64,000 bases of DNA from Salinicola rhizosphaerae (GTDB lineage: Bacteria; Pseudomonadota; Gammaproteobacteria; Pseudomonadales; Halomonadaceae), in NCBI RefSeq assembly GCF_014652715.1, contig NZ_BMZI01000001.1:205842-269841 (forward strand). Reading direction: 5' to 3'. The notes beneath the pieces were generated by a model. It searched no databases. It had not been told where the DNA came from and worked only from the letters and a program-made list of their open reading frames with translations. Positions 19,135 through 31,647 of this stretch are shown here, piece after piece (the stretch's first letter is position 1; every line of letters starts with the position of its first letter). The position numbers were made by a program, and so were the translations under genes.

Positions 19135-19959
19135 ATGCTGGACGAGCCGCTGCCGCTGGATGATCGCGGATTCGCCTACGGCGATGGCCTGTTCGAGACC
19201 GTGCTGGTCCGCGACGGGCAGGCGCTGCTGTGGCGGGCGCATCTGGAACGCCTGGAACGCGGGGCGGAGCGGCTCGGCTTCGAGCTGCCCGATCCCGCGT
19301 CCCTTCAGGCTCTCCCGGCGCGCTGCGGTCCGGGGCTCACGGTGCTCAAGCTGGTCGTGACCCGGGGCAGCGGCGGGCGAGGCTACCGTCCTCCTGGCGT
19401 TGCCGAGCCACGCTGGCGCTGGTCGGTGGCGCCGTTCGCGCCGCAGCCCGAGCGCTGGCGGCACGGCGTCGTCGTCCGCCTGTGTCAGCTGCGTCTGAGC
19501 TGGCAGCCGCGGCTCGCCGGTATCAAGCACCTCGCTCGGCTGGAGAACGTGCTCGCACGCCAGGAGTGGCAGGACGAGAATATCGCCGAGGGTATCCTCT
19601 GCGATGGGGACGGCAATCTGGTCGAGGCGACGGCCATGAACCTGATCTGGCGTCGAGCCGGTGTGCTGGAGACGCCGCGGCTGGATCGCTGCGGGGTGGC
19701 CGGCACGCTGCTCGAGGCGCTAGGCGAGCGGCTGCCGATTCATCGGGTCCAGGCCAGCGATCTCGCCCTGCGGGAGGCCGATGCTGCCTGGGTGCTCAAT
19801 AGCGTCCAGGGAGTCTGGCCCTTGCGCCGACTGGTCAGCGCTGAGGGTACACGGCTTAAGGACTGGTCGCTCGAGCGGCAGGACTCGCTGCAATCCGCCG
19901 CTCACTCGCTGCTAGGGTATCCCGGCAGTGAAGATCTCCGTGATCTCGTTGCGAAGTGA
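19135..19959 (+). CDS. pabC: Aminodeoxychorismate lyase PabC
   Basis: PLP-dependent class IV aminotransferase-fold enzyme that makes p-aminobenzoate from aminodeoxychorismate for folate synthesis. Recognisable blocks are DDRGFAYGDGLFETV near the N-terminus, the PLP lysine in AGIKHLARLENVLAR (about residue 126), and EATAMNLIW. It has 274 residues (E. coli 269). The ATG lies 6 bp after fabF, and the fabF-pabC-mltG-tmk order is standard. No clear Shine-Dalgarno is seen, so translation may depend on fabF. Confidence 0.93.
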   Translation: MLDEPLPLDDRGFAYGDGLFETVLVRDGQALLWRAHLERLERGAERLGFELPDPASLQALPARCGPGLTVLKLVVTRGSGGRGYRPPGVAEPRWRWSVAPFAPQPERWRHGVVVRLCQLRLSWQPRLAGIKHLARLENVLARQEWQDENIAEGILCDGDGNLVEATAMNLIWRRAGVLETPRLDRCGVAGTLLEALGERLPIHRVQASDLALREADAAWVLNSVQGVWPLRRLVSAEGTRLKDWSLERQDSLQSAAHSLLGYPGSEDLRDLVAK

Positions 19960-20042
19960 CCCCGGTGCGATTGGCTTTCTCATTTCACGACGGTCGATGG
20001 ATCGGCAAGCGCTGAGCACAGACCGTTGATCAAGGATTCAGC

Positions 20043-22754
<2,712 letters not shown>

Positions 22755-22823
22755 AAGACGGCTTCGGAAAGCGGCATGGTATTCGCCGACCGCCAATGCC
22801 CATTCAGCACGAGGTGATGGACG

Positions 22824-23159
22824 ATGAGCCCCCAGAAAGCGCTCTCTCTGACGATTCGGGACGACGAGACGCTGCGCAGCGCCTACATGTCCTGGCTCGA
22901 GCATGGCGGTCTGTTCGTGCCGACCGAACAGACGTACGCGATGGGTCAGCAGGTCTACCTGCTCGTGGCGCTGCCTGGCGAGGAAGAGCGGGTGCCGGTA
23001 GACGGCGAGGTCGTCTGGATCACGCCGCCGGGCGCCAGCCACCGTACCGCCGGAATTGGTGTGCATTTCGGTGCCGATGATCGGCGGCTTCGCGAGCGTA
23101 TCGAGGCGCGTCTGGGGGGTCGACCACCGGCACGGGGCACGCCTAGCCACACCCTATGA
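22824..23159 (+). CDS. pilZ: PilZ domain protein (type IV pilus assembly type)
   Basis: A 111-residue PilZ homologue close to P. aeruginosa PilZ (118 residues): LSLTIRDD, AYMSWLEHGGLFVPT and VVWITPPG. As in that protein, the N-terminal RxxxR c-di-GMP-binding motif is absent, so it should not bind c-di-GMP. Known PilZ partners are PilB and FimX; no pilus genes occur in this window. The ribosome site GAGGTGATGG precedes the ATG. The holB-pilZ-tatD context is conserved. Confidence 0.93.
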   Translation: MSPQKALSLTIRDDETLRSAYMSWLEHGGLFVPTEQTYAMGQQVYLLVALPGEEERVPVDGEVVWITPPGASHRTAGIGVHFGADDRRLRERIEARLGGRPPARGTPSHTL

Positions 23160-23238
23160 TCATGTGTAGCCGAGCTGCGCTGCAAAGTATCCCCGGGCGC
23201 TCACGCCTGGACAACCCATCAGAGATAGCGAAATTTCC

Positions 23239-24045
23239 ATGTTCGTCGATTCCCACTGCCATCTCGATCGTCTCGACCTCACGCCCCATGACGGTAGCCT
23301 TGGGCGAGCGCTCGATGCGGCGAGAGCGCGCGGTGTCCAGCGGTTTCTGGCGATCGCCACGTCGCTGGAAAGCGCGCCGGATGTGGCGGCAATCGCGCGT
23401 GCGCATGCCGATGTCGACTTGAGCGTAGGCGTACACCCGCTGCAAGAAGCCGACGCCGAGCCGGACAGGGCGGCGATCCGGGATGCCGCCGAGCGATTCG
23501 GTGCCGTCGCCATCGGCGAAACCGGCCTCGATTTTCACTATGACGGCATCCCCCGTGAGATCCAACGTGCGCGCTTCATCGCGCATATGCAGGCGGCCCG
23601 AGAGCTCGCTTTGCCGGTCATCATCCACACCCGTGAGGCTCGTGAGGAGACGCTTTCGCTGATCAGGGAGCACCTCGACCCCGCCGTCGGCGGCGTGCTT
23701 CACTGTTTCACGGAAGATCTGGAGATGGCGCGAGAAGCCGTTCGCCTGGGGTTGATGATCTCGTTTTCCGGTATCGTCACCTTCGCCAGCGCATCGACAT
23801 TGCGAGACGTGGCTCGGCAGGTGCCGCTGGACCGCATGCTGATCGAGACAGATAGCCCCTTTCTGGCGCCCGTGCCGCATCGTGGTCGCAGCAACGAGCC
23901 ACAGTGGGTCGTCGAAGTCGCGGAGTGCATCGCCGCCGAGCGAGGGATTACCGTCGACGAAGTCGCCATGCAGACCCGGGCCAACTTCTATCGTCTGTTC
24001 CCCGGCTGTGCGCCCGAGGCGCAGACTGCCAATCCCTTCGTCTGA
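23239..24045 (+). CDS. TatD family DNase (YcfH-like)
   Basis: A metal-dependent hydrolase of the TatD superfamily, 268 residues. Metal ligands are visible: DSHCHLD at the N-terminus, the Glu of GETGLDFHY near residue 95, IIHTREA, HCFTED and the C-terminal ETDSPFLAP. E. coli YcfH is encoded in the same tmk-holB context. The precise substrate is unsettled; DNase and D-aminoacyl-tRNA deacylase activities are reported for relatives. No strong Shine-Dalgarno precedes the ATG. Confidence 0.93.
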   Translation: MFVDSHCHLDRLDLTPHDGSLGRALDAARARGVQRFLAIATSLESAPDVAAIARAHADVDLSVGVHPLQEADAEPDRAAIRDAAERFGAVAIGETGLDFHYDGIPREIQRARFIAHMQAARELALPVIIHTREAREETLSLIREHLDPAVGGVLHCFTEDLEMAREAVRLGLMISFSGIVTFASASTLRDVARQVPLDRMLIETDSPFLAPVPHRGRSNEPQWVVEVAECIAAERGITVDEVAMQTRANFYRLFPGCAPEAQTANPFV

Positions 24046-24066
24046 CGGTAAGGTGTGGAAGCATCG

Positions 24067-24594
24067 ATGACTCTGGATGCGCTGTTTCAACAGCTCGACG
24101 CGCAGACGCTCCCGCCACTCGAGCGCTGGCACCCGGCGATCTGTGGCGAGATGGACCTCGTGATCGCCGCCAACGGTGAGTGGATACACGAAGGCACCGC
24201 GATAACGCGGCCGCGGCTCGTCGGCCTCCTGAGTCGCGTGATGCGTCGCGAGGCTGACGGTGATTACTATCTGGTGACGCCTGGCGAGAAGCTGAGAATC
24301 GCCGTCGAAGATCGGCCGCTCATGGTGATCGACGCCGACTGGACCGGTGAAGGCTGGCAGCTTGCCACCGCCGACGGTGATCGGTTCTTGCTGGATGCCG
24401 AACACCGTATGACGCTCGCCCCCACGCCGGAGGGCAACTGGCTACCCGTTGTGCCGGTTCGACATGGCCTCGAAGCCAGGCTGCATCGCAATCTCTTCTA
24501 CCGTCTGATCGACGCGGCGACGGAGGAAGAGGGCGAGCTGGGGCTCTGGAGCGCTGGGGTATGGCACGTGCTCGGCAGGTTGTACGACGCGTGA
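24067..24594 (+). CDS. DUF1285 domain protein
   Basis: A 175-residue protein I assign to DUF1285 from the pattern PPLERWHPAICGEMDLVIAA, IARP-like TRPRLVGLLSRVMRR and EDRPLMV. Function is unknown; it is widespread in Proteobacteria near tatD. No signal peptide or membrane segment is visible. The ATG at 24067 has GGAAG 5 nt upstream and is preferred to the GTG at 24055. The TGA overlaps the following helicase start (GTGA), which suggests co-translation. Confidence 0.82.
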   Translation: MTLDALFQQLDAQTLPPLERWHPAICGEMDLVIAANGEWIHEGTAITRPRLVGLLSRVMRREADGDYYLVTPGEKLRIAVEDRPLMVIDADWTGEGWQLATADGDRFLLDAEHRMTLAPTPEGNWLPVVPVRHGLEARLHRNLFYRLIDAATEEEGELGLWSAGVWHVLGRLYDA

Positions 24595-26855
24595 GTGGTT
24601 TCGAGTCGCTCTCTCACGGCGGCCAGCCGTCGAACGCCGATGCAGCGCCCACGGATCACCCTGTTCAGGCGACTTGCGACGGCTTGACCCCGGAGCAGCT
24701 TGCCGTCGTCGAGCATCAGGGCGGGCACGCGCGGGTGGCGGCGGTTGCCGGCGCGGGCAAGACGACCACGCTCGTCCGACGCGTGCTGCATCTGCTCGAG
24801 AGTGGCGAGCATCCCAAGCGCTTGCTGGTACTGATGTTCAATCGCGCCGCGCGTGACGACTTTCGTGCCAAGCTCCAGTCGCTGGCGCCGCCGGCGCGTC
24901 AGCTCCCCGACGTACGCACTTTCCACTCCATCGGCCATCGGCTCACCCAGAGCCTCACGCGCTGGGGCTTTCTCGCGCCGCGCCAGCTGCTGCAGGCGGA
25001 CTGGCAGCGCGAGCGGCTGCTGCGACAGGCGATCATGCAAGCCCTCGAGGCGGGTGATAGCGAAACGCGGGAAAGCGCGCTGGAGTCGGAGCGCATCGAG
25101 GCCTTCGGTCAATTCTGTGATCTGGTCAAGGCGGAAATGACGTCACCGGCGGCGCTGTTCGAGCGGCTGGAGTACGCCGGTAGCGAGCGCCACTTCGTCG
25201 ACGCCTTCGGTATCGTCGAGACGATGCTCGAGGCGTCCGGCAGCATGACCTACGCCGACCTGCTGTGCCGCCCGCTGCGCTGTCTCGAGGCGAATCCCGA
25301 AGCCTGCCAGCGGGTACAGGGCTTTCTCAGTCATGTCATCGTCGACGAATACCAGGACATCAACGAGGCGCAGCTGCGGCTGCTGAAAATGCTGGCCGGC
25401 AGTCAGGCGCGCGTCATGGCGGTGGGAGACGCCAACCAGTGCATCTATGAATGGCGAGGCGCTCGGCCGGACGCCATGCTGGCGCGATTCGAGGGCCTTT
25501 TCGGCCAGGCCAGCGACTATCCGCTATCCGTCACGTTTCGCCACGGCCATGGCCTGGCGCTGGCGGCCAATTATGCCATTCGTGGCAATCGGGCGCGGCG
25601 GGATCAGCTGTGTCTCGCGGCACCGCAGAACCCGGTTACCCGTCTCGGCTCGGGAACCGGTGCCGCCGCACTGCTGGCGGCACTGGAGCGCTGGCGAGAC
25701 GCCGGCAGGGAGACCGGTGACGCCTGCGTGCTGGTGCGCAGCTGGTCGCTGTCGGTATCGGTCCAGCTGCAGTTGCTGCGTGCGGGAATCCCGTTTCGGC
25801 TGGCTCAGGAGGAGCGATTCGTCTTTCGCCTGCCGCTGGTTCAGGCGCTGGCGGGCTACCTCCAGCTGGCGCGCGAGCCTCGAAGGCTTCAGGACCCGGC
25901 GCATCTGCTGTTGCTGTTTTCGCAGCCCACGACCTTCGTCGCCCAGGAACGACTGAAGCAGCTGGTCGAGACCCTGGCGCGAACGCAAACCTGGCCGGGC
26001 AAGGATAGCGTCGTTCTGCAGGGGCTGAAGCCGGTGCAGCGGCGCAATCTCAAGAAGCGCTGGCAGCTGCTCTGCGAACTGCCTTCGCTGGCAGCCTGGT
26101 CGCCGGCGAAACTGCTCGAACACGTGGTCGATGCGATCGACGCCGAGAAGGTCTTGAGGCGCTCGGCGGCCCGGCGCGAGAAAGGCGACGAGGATGTCAG
26201 GCTGCTCGATGTGCTGATCGAGCAGGCCGGCGAACTGGCCAATGATCCCGAGGGGTTCATCGAGCTTCTGCGTAATCCGGTCGAGAACCGCCCGGATGGC
26301 GTGCTCATCAGCACCGTTCATGGCGCCAAGGGGCTGGAGTGGCCACTGGTGATCGTCTGGGGATTGAATGAAGAGGACTTTCCGCACTTCAGCCGTGAAA
26401 ATCCCCTGTCTCCAGAGCGCCTGGAGGAAGAGCGCCGGCTCTACTACGTTGCGATCACGCGTGCCCGAGAGCGGCTACTGCTGATACAGGATGGCGGTGA
26501 CCACCGCCCCAGCCGCTTCATCGCCGAGACCTCGGTGGAGGAGTGCGATCGTATCGCCGGTGCGCTGGCGCGCGACGATTCGGCTTCGGTCGCGGTTCGT
26601 GATCCGCGGATCGTCGAGCGCTACCTGGCCGCGGTCGGGCGGCAGCTGCCGCTGACCGTCGATTCCATCTCGCCCGCGCCGGCGATGGATAGCGCATGGC
26701 GGGTCGGCGATCGTTTGCGCCACGCCAATTTCGGTACCGGCGAGATCGTCGTGGTCGAAGGTGATCCCGCCAATCCGGTGATCGAGGTACGCTTCGACGG
26801 CGCCGGCCGTCGGCGGCTCATCGCCACGCGCGCGCCGCTGGAGCGGTTGGCATGA
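24591..26855 (+). CDS. UvrD/Rep-type superfamily 1 DNA helicase
   Basis: A 754-residue SF1A helicase, distinct from UvrD, Rep and RecB. Motif I VAGAGKTTTLV, motif II IVDEYQDIN, motif III GDANQCIYEWRGA, motif IV-like SVTFRHGHGLAL, motif V ISTVHGAKGLEWP and motif VI EERRLYYVAITRAR are all present, so it should be an active 3'-5' translocase. The C-terminal 55 residues (GDRLRHANFGTGEIVVVEG to the end) resemble the Tudor-like tail of PcrA/UvrD that contacts RNA polymerase. The GTG overlapping DUF1285 is preferred; an ATG at 24561 is possible. The role in repair or transcription-coupled processes is inferred. Confidence 0.88.
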   Translation: MSGFESLSHGGQPSNADAAPTDHPVQATCDGLTPEQLAVVEHQGGHARVAAVAGAGKTTTLVRRVLHLLESGEHPKRLLVLMFNRAARDDFRAKLQSLAPPARQLPDVRTFHSIGHRLTQSLTRWGFLAPRQLLQADWQRERLLRQAIMQALEAGDSETRESALESERIEAFGQFCDLVKAEMTSPAALFERLEYAGSERHFVDAFGIVETMLEASGSMTYADLLCRPLRCLEANPEACQRVQGFLSHVIVDEYQDINEAQLRLLKMLAGSQARVMAVGDANQCIYEWRGARPDAMLARFEGLFGQASDYPLSVTFRHGHGLALAANYAIRGNRARRDQLCLAAPQNPVTRLGSGTGAAALLAALERWRDAGRETGDACVLVRSWSLSVSVQLQLLRAGIPFRLAQEERFVFRLPLVQALAGYLQLAREPRRLQDPAHLLLLFSQPTTFVAQERLKQLVETLARTQTWPGKDSVVLQGLKPVQRRNLKKRWQLLCELPSLAAWSPAKLLEHVVDAIDAEKVLRRSAARREKGDEDVRLLDVLIEQAGELANDPEGFIELLRNPVENRPDGVLISTVHGAKGLEWPLVIVWGLNEEDFPHFSRENPLSPERLEEERRLYYVAITRARERLLLIQDGGDHRPSRFIAETSVEECDRIAGALARDDSASVAVRDPRIVERYLAAVGRQLPLTVDSISPAPAMDSAWRVGDRLRHANFGTGEIVVVEGDPANPVIEVRFDGAGRRRLIATRAPLERLA

Positions 26856-26907
26856 ACAGGGTCTGCTCGTCGCGCATCCGACACAACGACCAACCAGGAG
26901 GTGAAGT

Positions 26908-27729
26908 ATGTCGCCACTGATCGATCCTGAAGGTTTGAAAGCGGCGCTGGCGCAACCCCAGCCGCCGATCGTGCTCGACTGTCGCGCGCGACTCGATGAC
27001 CGCAACGCGGGGCTTGCCTTATGGCAGGCGGGGCATATCCCGGGCAGTCATCACCTGGATATGGATCGTGACCTCGCCGCAACACCCGGTGAGGGCGGTC
27101 GGCATCCGTTGCCTTCGCCGCACGCGTTCACGGCGACACTCAGGCGACTGGACATCTCGCCCGAACGCGGCGTGGTCGTCTACGACGATCGCGGCGGTCA
27201 ACTCGCGGCGGCACGTGCCTGGTGGATGATCGGCTGCTGGGCCGGCCATCCGGATGTCCGGGTGCTCGATGGCGGGCTGCCGGCATGGCAGGCGCTAGCC
27301 GGCCCGTTGACATCGAGCGTGCCCGCGACGCCGGCAGGCAGCGATTGGGAACCGCGCTTTGACAATAGCCAGTGGCTGACAGCAGCCGATCTTTTGGCGA
27401 GTGCCTCGCTGCGAGTCGACGCCCGCGGCGAGGCGCGGTTTGGCGGCGAAGAGGAGCCGATCGACCCCGTCGCCGGTCATATCCCTGGTGCCGTTTGTCG
27501 TCCCACCGGCGCCAATCTGCAGGCCGACGGGCGTTTCAAGCCGGCGGTCGAACTCGCTCAGGCGCTCCCTCAGGCTAATGAGGTGACCGCCTACTGCGGC
27601 TCCGGCGTGTCGGCCTGCCACGAGATATTGGCCTACGCCGTCGCCGGCTTGCCGCGACCCCGGCTCTATGTCGGTTCCTGGAGCGATTGGATTCGCGATC
27701 CGGCGCGGCCGGTCGCGACCGGTCAGTAA
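26908..27729 (+). CDS. sseA: 3-mercaptopyruvate/thiosulfate sulfurtransferase (tandem rhodanese)
   Basis: Two rhodanese domains in 273 residues. The first (about 1-135) lacks a Cys loop; the second carries Cys230 in YCGSGVSACHE. The loop CGSGVS/T is that of mercaptopyruvate sulfurtransferases (SseA) rather than CRxG[RK]T thiosulfate rhodaneses, so SseA is the better name, though assay would be needed. A very strong ribosome site (AGGAGGTG) precedes the ATG. It converges with etfQO across a shared hairpin. Confidence 0.88.
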   Translation: MSPLIDPEGLKAALAQPQPPIVLDCRARLDDRNAGLALWQAGHIPGSHHLDMDRDLAATPGEGGRHPLPSPHAFTATLRRLDISPERGVVVYDDRGGQLAAARAWWMIGCWAGHPDVRVLDGGLPAWQALAGPLTSSVPATPAGSDWEPRFDNSQWLTAADLLASASLRVDARGEARFGGEEEPIDPVAGHIPGAVCRPTGANLQADGRFKPAVELAQALPQANEVTAYCGSGVSACHEILAYAVAGLPRPRLYVGSWSDWIRDPARPVATGQ

Positions 27730-27744
27730 GCGGCGACCACAAGA

Positions 27745-27774
27745 AATCGCCCCAGGCGCTTGCCGGGGGCGATT
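27745..27774. terminator. Bidirectional terminator between sseA and ETF-QO gene
   Basis: A hairpin of 9 bp (27745-27753 with 27766-27774) is extended by an inner GGC/GCC stem with loop GCTT. Short T-rich stretches flank it on both strands. It lies between two convergent stops and probably ends both transcripts. Confidence 0.75.
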
Positions 27775-27830
27775 GGCTTTCGAGCTTCGACCGCGCCGGT
27801 CTCGGCGCGCGGTAGATAGCAGCTTCGAGT

Positions 27831-29495
27831 TTACATGTTGGGATAGTTCGGCCCGCCGCCGCCCTCCGGCGCGACCCAGGTGATGTTCTGTGCCGGGTCC
27901 TTGATATCGCACGTCTTGCAGTGAATGCAGTTCTGGAAGTTGATCCGGAATTGAGGCTCGCCGCCTTCTTCGACCACTTCGTAGACGCCGACCGGGCAGT
28001 AGCGCTGCGCGGGCTCGGCGTATTCGGGCAGGTTCCTGTCGATCGGAATCGACGGGTCGCTCAGCTTGAGATGACAGGGCTGGTTCTCGTCGTGGTTGGT
28101 GTTCGACAGGAACACCGACGAGGGCTTGTCGAACGAAAGCCTGCCGTCCGGTTTGGGATACTCGATCGGCTGGGCGTCGCTCGCGCGTTTGAGCTGATAG
28201 TCTGGTGTCGTATCATGCAGGGTCGGTAACTTGCCGCCGATCCACTGATCGAGAAAGTTGTAGGCGCCGCCCTTGAGCGAGCCATATTTGTGCAGCGCGG
28301 GCCCGAAACTGCGGTTCCGATCCAGCTCCTGCCACGCCCAGCTCGCCTTCCATGCCGCCTCGAAGCCGGTCAGATCCTGGCCGCCCTCGTTGCCGTCCTC
28401 GTTGCTGCGGACAAGCGCCTCGAAGACGCTCTCGGCCGCCAGCAGGCCCGATTTCATCGCGGTGTGGATACCCTTGATCTTGGCAAAGTTGAGCGTGCCG
28501 GCATCGCAGCCGAGCAGCAGCGCGCCGGGCATGGTCATCTTCGGCAGGCAGTTGGCGCCGCCCTTGGTGATTGCGCGAGCGCCGTAGGCCACGCGCGTGC
28601 CCCCCTCGAGGTGGGCTGCCAGCAGCGGGTGATGCTTCATGCGCTGGAACTCGTCAAACGGCGACAGATAAGGATTGCGGTAGGCGAGATCGACGATCAG
28701 CCCGACGACGACCTGCTGGTTCTCGGCGTGGTAGAGAAACCAGCCCCCGCCACCGGCCTGATCGAGCGGCCACCCCGAACCGTGCATGACGCGGCCCGGT
28801 TCGTGCTTGTCGGCGGGAATGTCCCACAGCTCCTTGAAACCGATCGCGTAGTGCTGCGGATCACGACCGGCGTCGAGGCCAAAGCGCTCGATCAGCTGCT
28901 TACCGATATGGCCGCGCGCGCCTTCGCAGAAGAGCGTGTACTTCGCCCGCAGCTCCATGCCCGGCATATAATTGGCGGTTTCACTGCCGTCGGCGGCAAC
29001 ACCCATGTCGCCGGTGATGATGCCGCGCACGACGCCCCCGTCATCGACGATCGCTTCCTGAGCGGCGAAGCCGGGGAATATTTCGACGCCCAGCGCTTCG
29101 GCCTGTTCACCGAGCCAGCGGCAGAGATTGCCGGCGCTGATGACGTAATTGTCGGCGCCGAGGCCAAGGTTGTGCATCGACTTGGGCACCAGAGCCCCAG
29201 GGATTTTCTGCGCTTTCTCGGCATCCTTGAGCAGGTAGAGCTCATCGGCCGTGACCGGCGTCGTCACCGGTGCGCCGCGCTCGGCCCAGTCCGGAAACAG
29301 TTCATCCAGCGCGCGCGGCTCGAGCACGGCGCCGGACAGGATGTGCGCGCCCACTTCCGAGCCTTTTTCCACCACGCAGACCGTGATCTCCTGCTCGGCG
29401 GCATTGGCCTGCTGCATCAATCGGCAGGCGGCAGACAACCCGCTGGGACCGGCGCCCACGATGACGACGTCGAACTCCATCGAATCACGTTCCAA
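27831..29495 (-). CDS. Electron transfer flavoprotein-ubiquinone oxidoreductase
   Basis: Membrane-associated flavo-iron-sulfur enzyme that passes electrons from reduced ETF to ubiquinone, 554 residues. The FAD-binding motif VGAGPSGLSAACRL is at the N-terminus. The C-terminal ferredoxin-like module has CPVGVYEVVEEGG and NCIHCKTCDIKDP, giving four Cys for one 4Fe-4S cluster. The start is taken at TTG: AGGAG lies about 7 nt upstream and the product MERDSMEFDVVIVGAG matches Pseudomonas homologues; the internal ATG at 29480 is the alternative. It diverges from etfBA, its electron donor. Confidence 0.95.
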   Translation of the reverse strand: MERDSMEFDVVIVGAGPSGLSAACRLMQQANAAEQEITVCVVEKGSEVGAHILSGAVLEPRALDELFPDWAERGAPVTTPVTADELYLLKDAEKAQKIPGALVPKSMHNLGLGADNYVISAGNLCRWLGEQAEALGVEIFPGFAAQEAIVDDGGVVRGIITGDMGVAADGSETANYMPGMELRAKYTLFCEGARGHIGKQLIERFGLDAGRDPQHYAIGFKELWDIPADKHEPGRVMHGSGWPLDQAGGGGWFLYHAENQQVVVGLIVDLAYRNPYLSPFDEFQRMKHHPLLAAHLEGGTRVAYGARAITKGGANCLPKMTMPGALLLGCDAGTLNFAKIKGIHTAMKSGLLAAESVFEALVRSNEDGNEGGQDLTGFEAAWKASWAWQELDRNRSFGPALHKYGSLKGGAYNFLDQWIGGKLPTLHDTTPDYQLKRASDAQPIEYPKPDGRLSFDKPSSVFLSNTNHDENQPCHLKLSDPSIPIDRNLPEYAEPAQRYCPVGVYEVVEEGGEPQFRINFQNCIHCKTCDIKDPAQNITWVAPEGGGGPNYPNM

Positions 29496-29869
29496 ACTGT
29501 ATCTCCTAGCTAGCGTTGCAGCGGCTCATCGACCGCGCATGGCCTCGAACGAACGACGTTGAATCGTCGCTTCCTTATAGCTTAATGTCAGGTTGAGGCG
29601 CGGTGTTATGCCGTTGGGCGCTTTCCTTATGCGAAGGCGCGCTTCGGCGGCAGCGCCATGATGCGCTATCATCGCATTTTTCGCTCGGCGGTGTCCCGCC
29701 ATGCACCCATGTGGGGCGTCGGTGCGGAAGTCGATTCCAGGGCCGCTCTTCTGCCGTGAAGACGGTTGGCAGGACGGTTCCGTCCTGTGACGGCGGCGGT
29801 CATTCTGCGACCGGCGGTCACGGTTTCTCGACCGTCGAGTCGGTCTGTCATCAGTCTGCGAGGACACTC
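29496..29869. other. Divergent control region between ETF-QO and etfBA
   Basis: These 374 bp contain no gene. They must hold the promoters for both directions, but no pair of hexamers is good enough to call. An AT-rich patch (29574-29590) is the likeliest ETF-QO promoter area, and TATCAT near 29667 is a possible etfB -10. Confidence 0.4.
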
Positions 29870-30619
29870 ATGAAAGTACTCGTCGCGGTCAAACGCGTCA
29901 TCGATTACAACGTCAAGATCCGCGTCAAGCCGGATCACTCCGACGTAGACCTTACCAACGTCAAGATGGCGATGAACCCGTTCTGCGAGATTGCCGTCGA
30001 AGAGGCAGTGCGCCTGAAGGAGAAAGGCATCGCCACGGAAGTCGTTGCCGTGACGGTGGGTCCAAAAGCCGCGCAGGAGCAGCTGCGTACCGCACTGGCC
30101 CTGGGCGCCGACCGTGCCATCCACGTCGAGACCGACGAGCGAGTCGAGTCGTTGGGTGTGGCGAAGTTGCTCAAGGGCGTGGTCGATCAGGAAAAGCCGG
30201 ACCTGGTCATTCTCGGTAAGCAGGCGATCGACACCGACAACAATCAGACGGGGCAGATGCTGGCGGCGCTGGCGGGGCTGCCTCAGGGGACCTTCGCTTC
30301 GGCCATCGGTATCGAAGCGGGTGAAATCGAGGTCACCCGCGAGATCGATGGAGGGCTGCAAACCGTCGCGCTCAAGCTGCCGGCGGTCGTCACCAGTGAT
30401 CTGCGCCTCAACGAGCCGCGTTACGCCAAGCTGCCGGACATCATGAAAGCCAAGAAAAAGCCGCTCGAGACACACACGCCGGAGAGTCTCGGTCTCACCG
30501 TCAGCGCGGCGCCGGCGCTGCTCAAGGTCGAGACGCCAGCGGAGCGCAAGGGTGGCGTCAAGGTGGCCTCGGTGGACGAACTGGTCGACAAACTCAAGAA
30601 TGAAGCCAAGGTGCTTTGA
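29870..30619 (+). CDS. etfB: Electron transfer flavoprotein beta subunit
   Basis: The AMP-binding beta subunit of ETF, 249 residues, accepting electrons from acyl-CoA and related dehydrogenases. The N-terminus [20 protein letters not shown] and the signature block [21 protein letters not shown] are typical, and [12 protein letters not shown] is the conserved AMP-site loop. The ATG has GCGAGGACACTC upstream; the frame upstream of it is not conserved. etfA follows 44 bp later. Confidence 0.97.
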   Translation: MKVLVAVKRVIDYNVKIRVKPDHSDVDLTNVKMAMNPFCEIAVEEAVRLKEKGIATEVVAVTVGPKAAQEQLRTALALGADRAIHVETDERVESLGVAKLLKGVVDQEKPDLVILGKQAIDTDNNQTGQMLAALAGLPQGTFASAIGIEAGEIEVTREIDGGLQTVALKLPAVVTSDLRLNEPRYAKLPDIMKAKKKPLETHTPESLGLTVSAAPALLKVETPAERKGGVKVASVDELVDKLKNEAKVL

Positions 30620-30663
30620 TCGATCCGCTTCGATCAAGGCACTTTGTACAGGAGCTGAATTGC

Positions 30664-31590
30664 ATGAGCATTCTGGTATTGGCCGAACATCATGACGGCC
30701 AGTTGGCGAGCGCCACTGCCCACGTGGTTGGCGCTGCAAGGACCATCGGCGGCGATGTCGATCTGCTGGTGGCGGGAAACCATGTCACGGGCGTGGCCGA
30801 ATCGGCCGCGAAACTCGAGGGTGTGACCCGCGTGCGTGTGGCAGATGCGCCGGCCTACGCACATCAACTGGCCGAGCCGCTGGCCGACCTGCTGGTGTCA
30901 CTGGCCGATGACTACACCCATGTACTGGCAGCTTCATCGACCACCGGCAAGAATGTGCTGCCCCGTCTCGCGGCGCTGAAGGATGTCAACCAGATTTCTG
31001 ACATCCTCGATGTCGAGAGCGCCGATACCTTCAAGCGACCGATCTATGCCGGCAATGCCATCGCCACGGTCCAGTCCGCCGATCCCCTCAAGGTGATCAC
31101 GGTGCGAACCACGGCTTTCGAGCCGGTCGGCGCCAGCGGAAGTGCCAGTGTCGAGGCAGTCGATTTCGTCGCCGACAACACGCTATCACGCTTCATCGGT
31201 GAAGATCTGGCGCAGAGCGATCGCCCCGAGCTCGGCAACGCGCGTATCGTCATTTCCGGCGGCCGCGGTATGGGTAACGGTGACAACTTCAAGCTGCTCG
31301 ACGCGGTCGCCGACAAGCTCGGTGCCGCCGTGGGTGCCTCCCGCGCTGCCGTGGATGCGGGTTTCGTGCCCAACGACATGCAAGTGGGGCAGACCGGCAA
31401 GATCGTGGCGCCGGAGCTCTACATTGCCGTGGGGATCAGCGGCGCGATCCAACATCTGGCCGGTATGAAGGACTCGAAGGTGATCGTCGCGATCAACAAA
31501 GACGATGACGCCCCGATCTTCCAGGTGGCCGATTACGGGCTCGTCGGTGATCTCTTCGAGCTACTGCCGGAGCTCGAGCAGAAGCTCTGA
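30664..31590 (+). CDS. etfA: Electron transfer flavoprotein alpha subunit
   Basis: FAD-binding alpha subunit of ETF, 308 residues. The N-terminal domain starts [14 protein letters not shown]; the C-terminal FAD domain has [44 protein letters not shown] and the end motif [20 protein letters not shown]. The start is the ATG preceded by AGGAGCTGAATTGC. With etfB it forms a two-gene operon closed by a strong terminator. Confidence 0.97.
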   Translation: MSILVLAEHHDGQLASATAHVVGAARTIGGDVDLLVAGNHVTGVAESAAKLEGVTRVRVADAPAYAHQLAEPLADLLVSLADDYTHVLAASSTTGKNVLPRLAALKDVNQISDILDVESADTFKRPIYAGNAIATVQSADPLKVITVRTTAFEPVGASGSASVEAVDFVADNTLSRFIGEDLAQSDRPELGNARIVISGGRGMGNGDNFKLLDAVADKLGAAVGASRAAVDAGFVPNDMQVGQTGKIVAPELYIAVGISGAIQHLAGMKDSKVIVAINKDDDAPIFQVADYGLVGDLFELLPELEQKL

Positions 31591-31617
31591 TCCTCTAGAT
31601 CGTCTACCCCGAGAGAA

Positions 31618-31647
31618 CCAGCCGGCGCTTCGTGCGCCGGTTTTTTT
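31618..31647 (+). terminator. Rho-independent terminator of etfBA
   Basis: A 7-bp GC-only stem (31622-31628 with 31634-31640) has a TTCGT loop and is followed by seven T. The seven-T run and TTTTTTGC units continue as a 14-bp tandem repeat to 31680. Confidence 0.95.
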
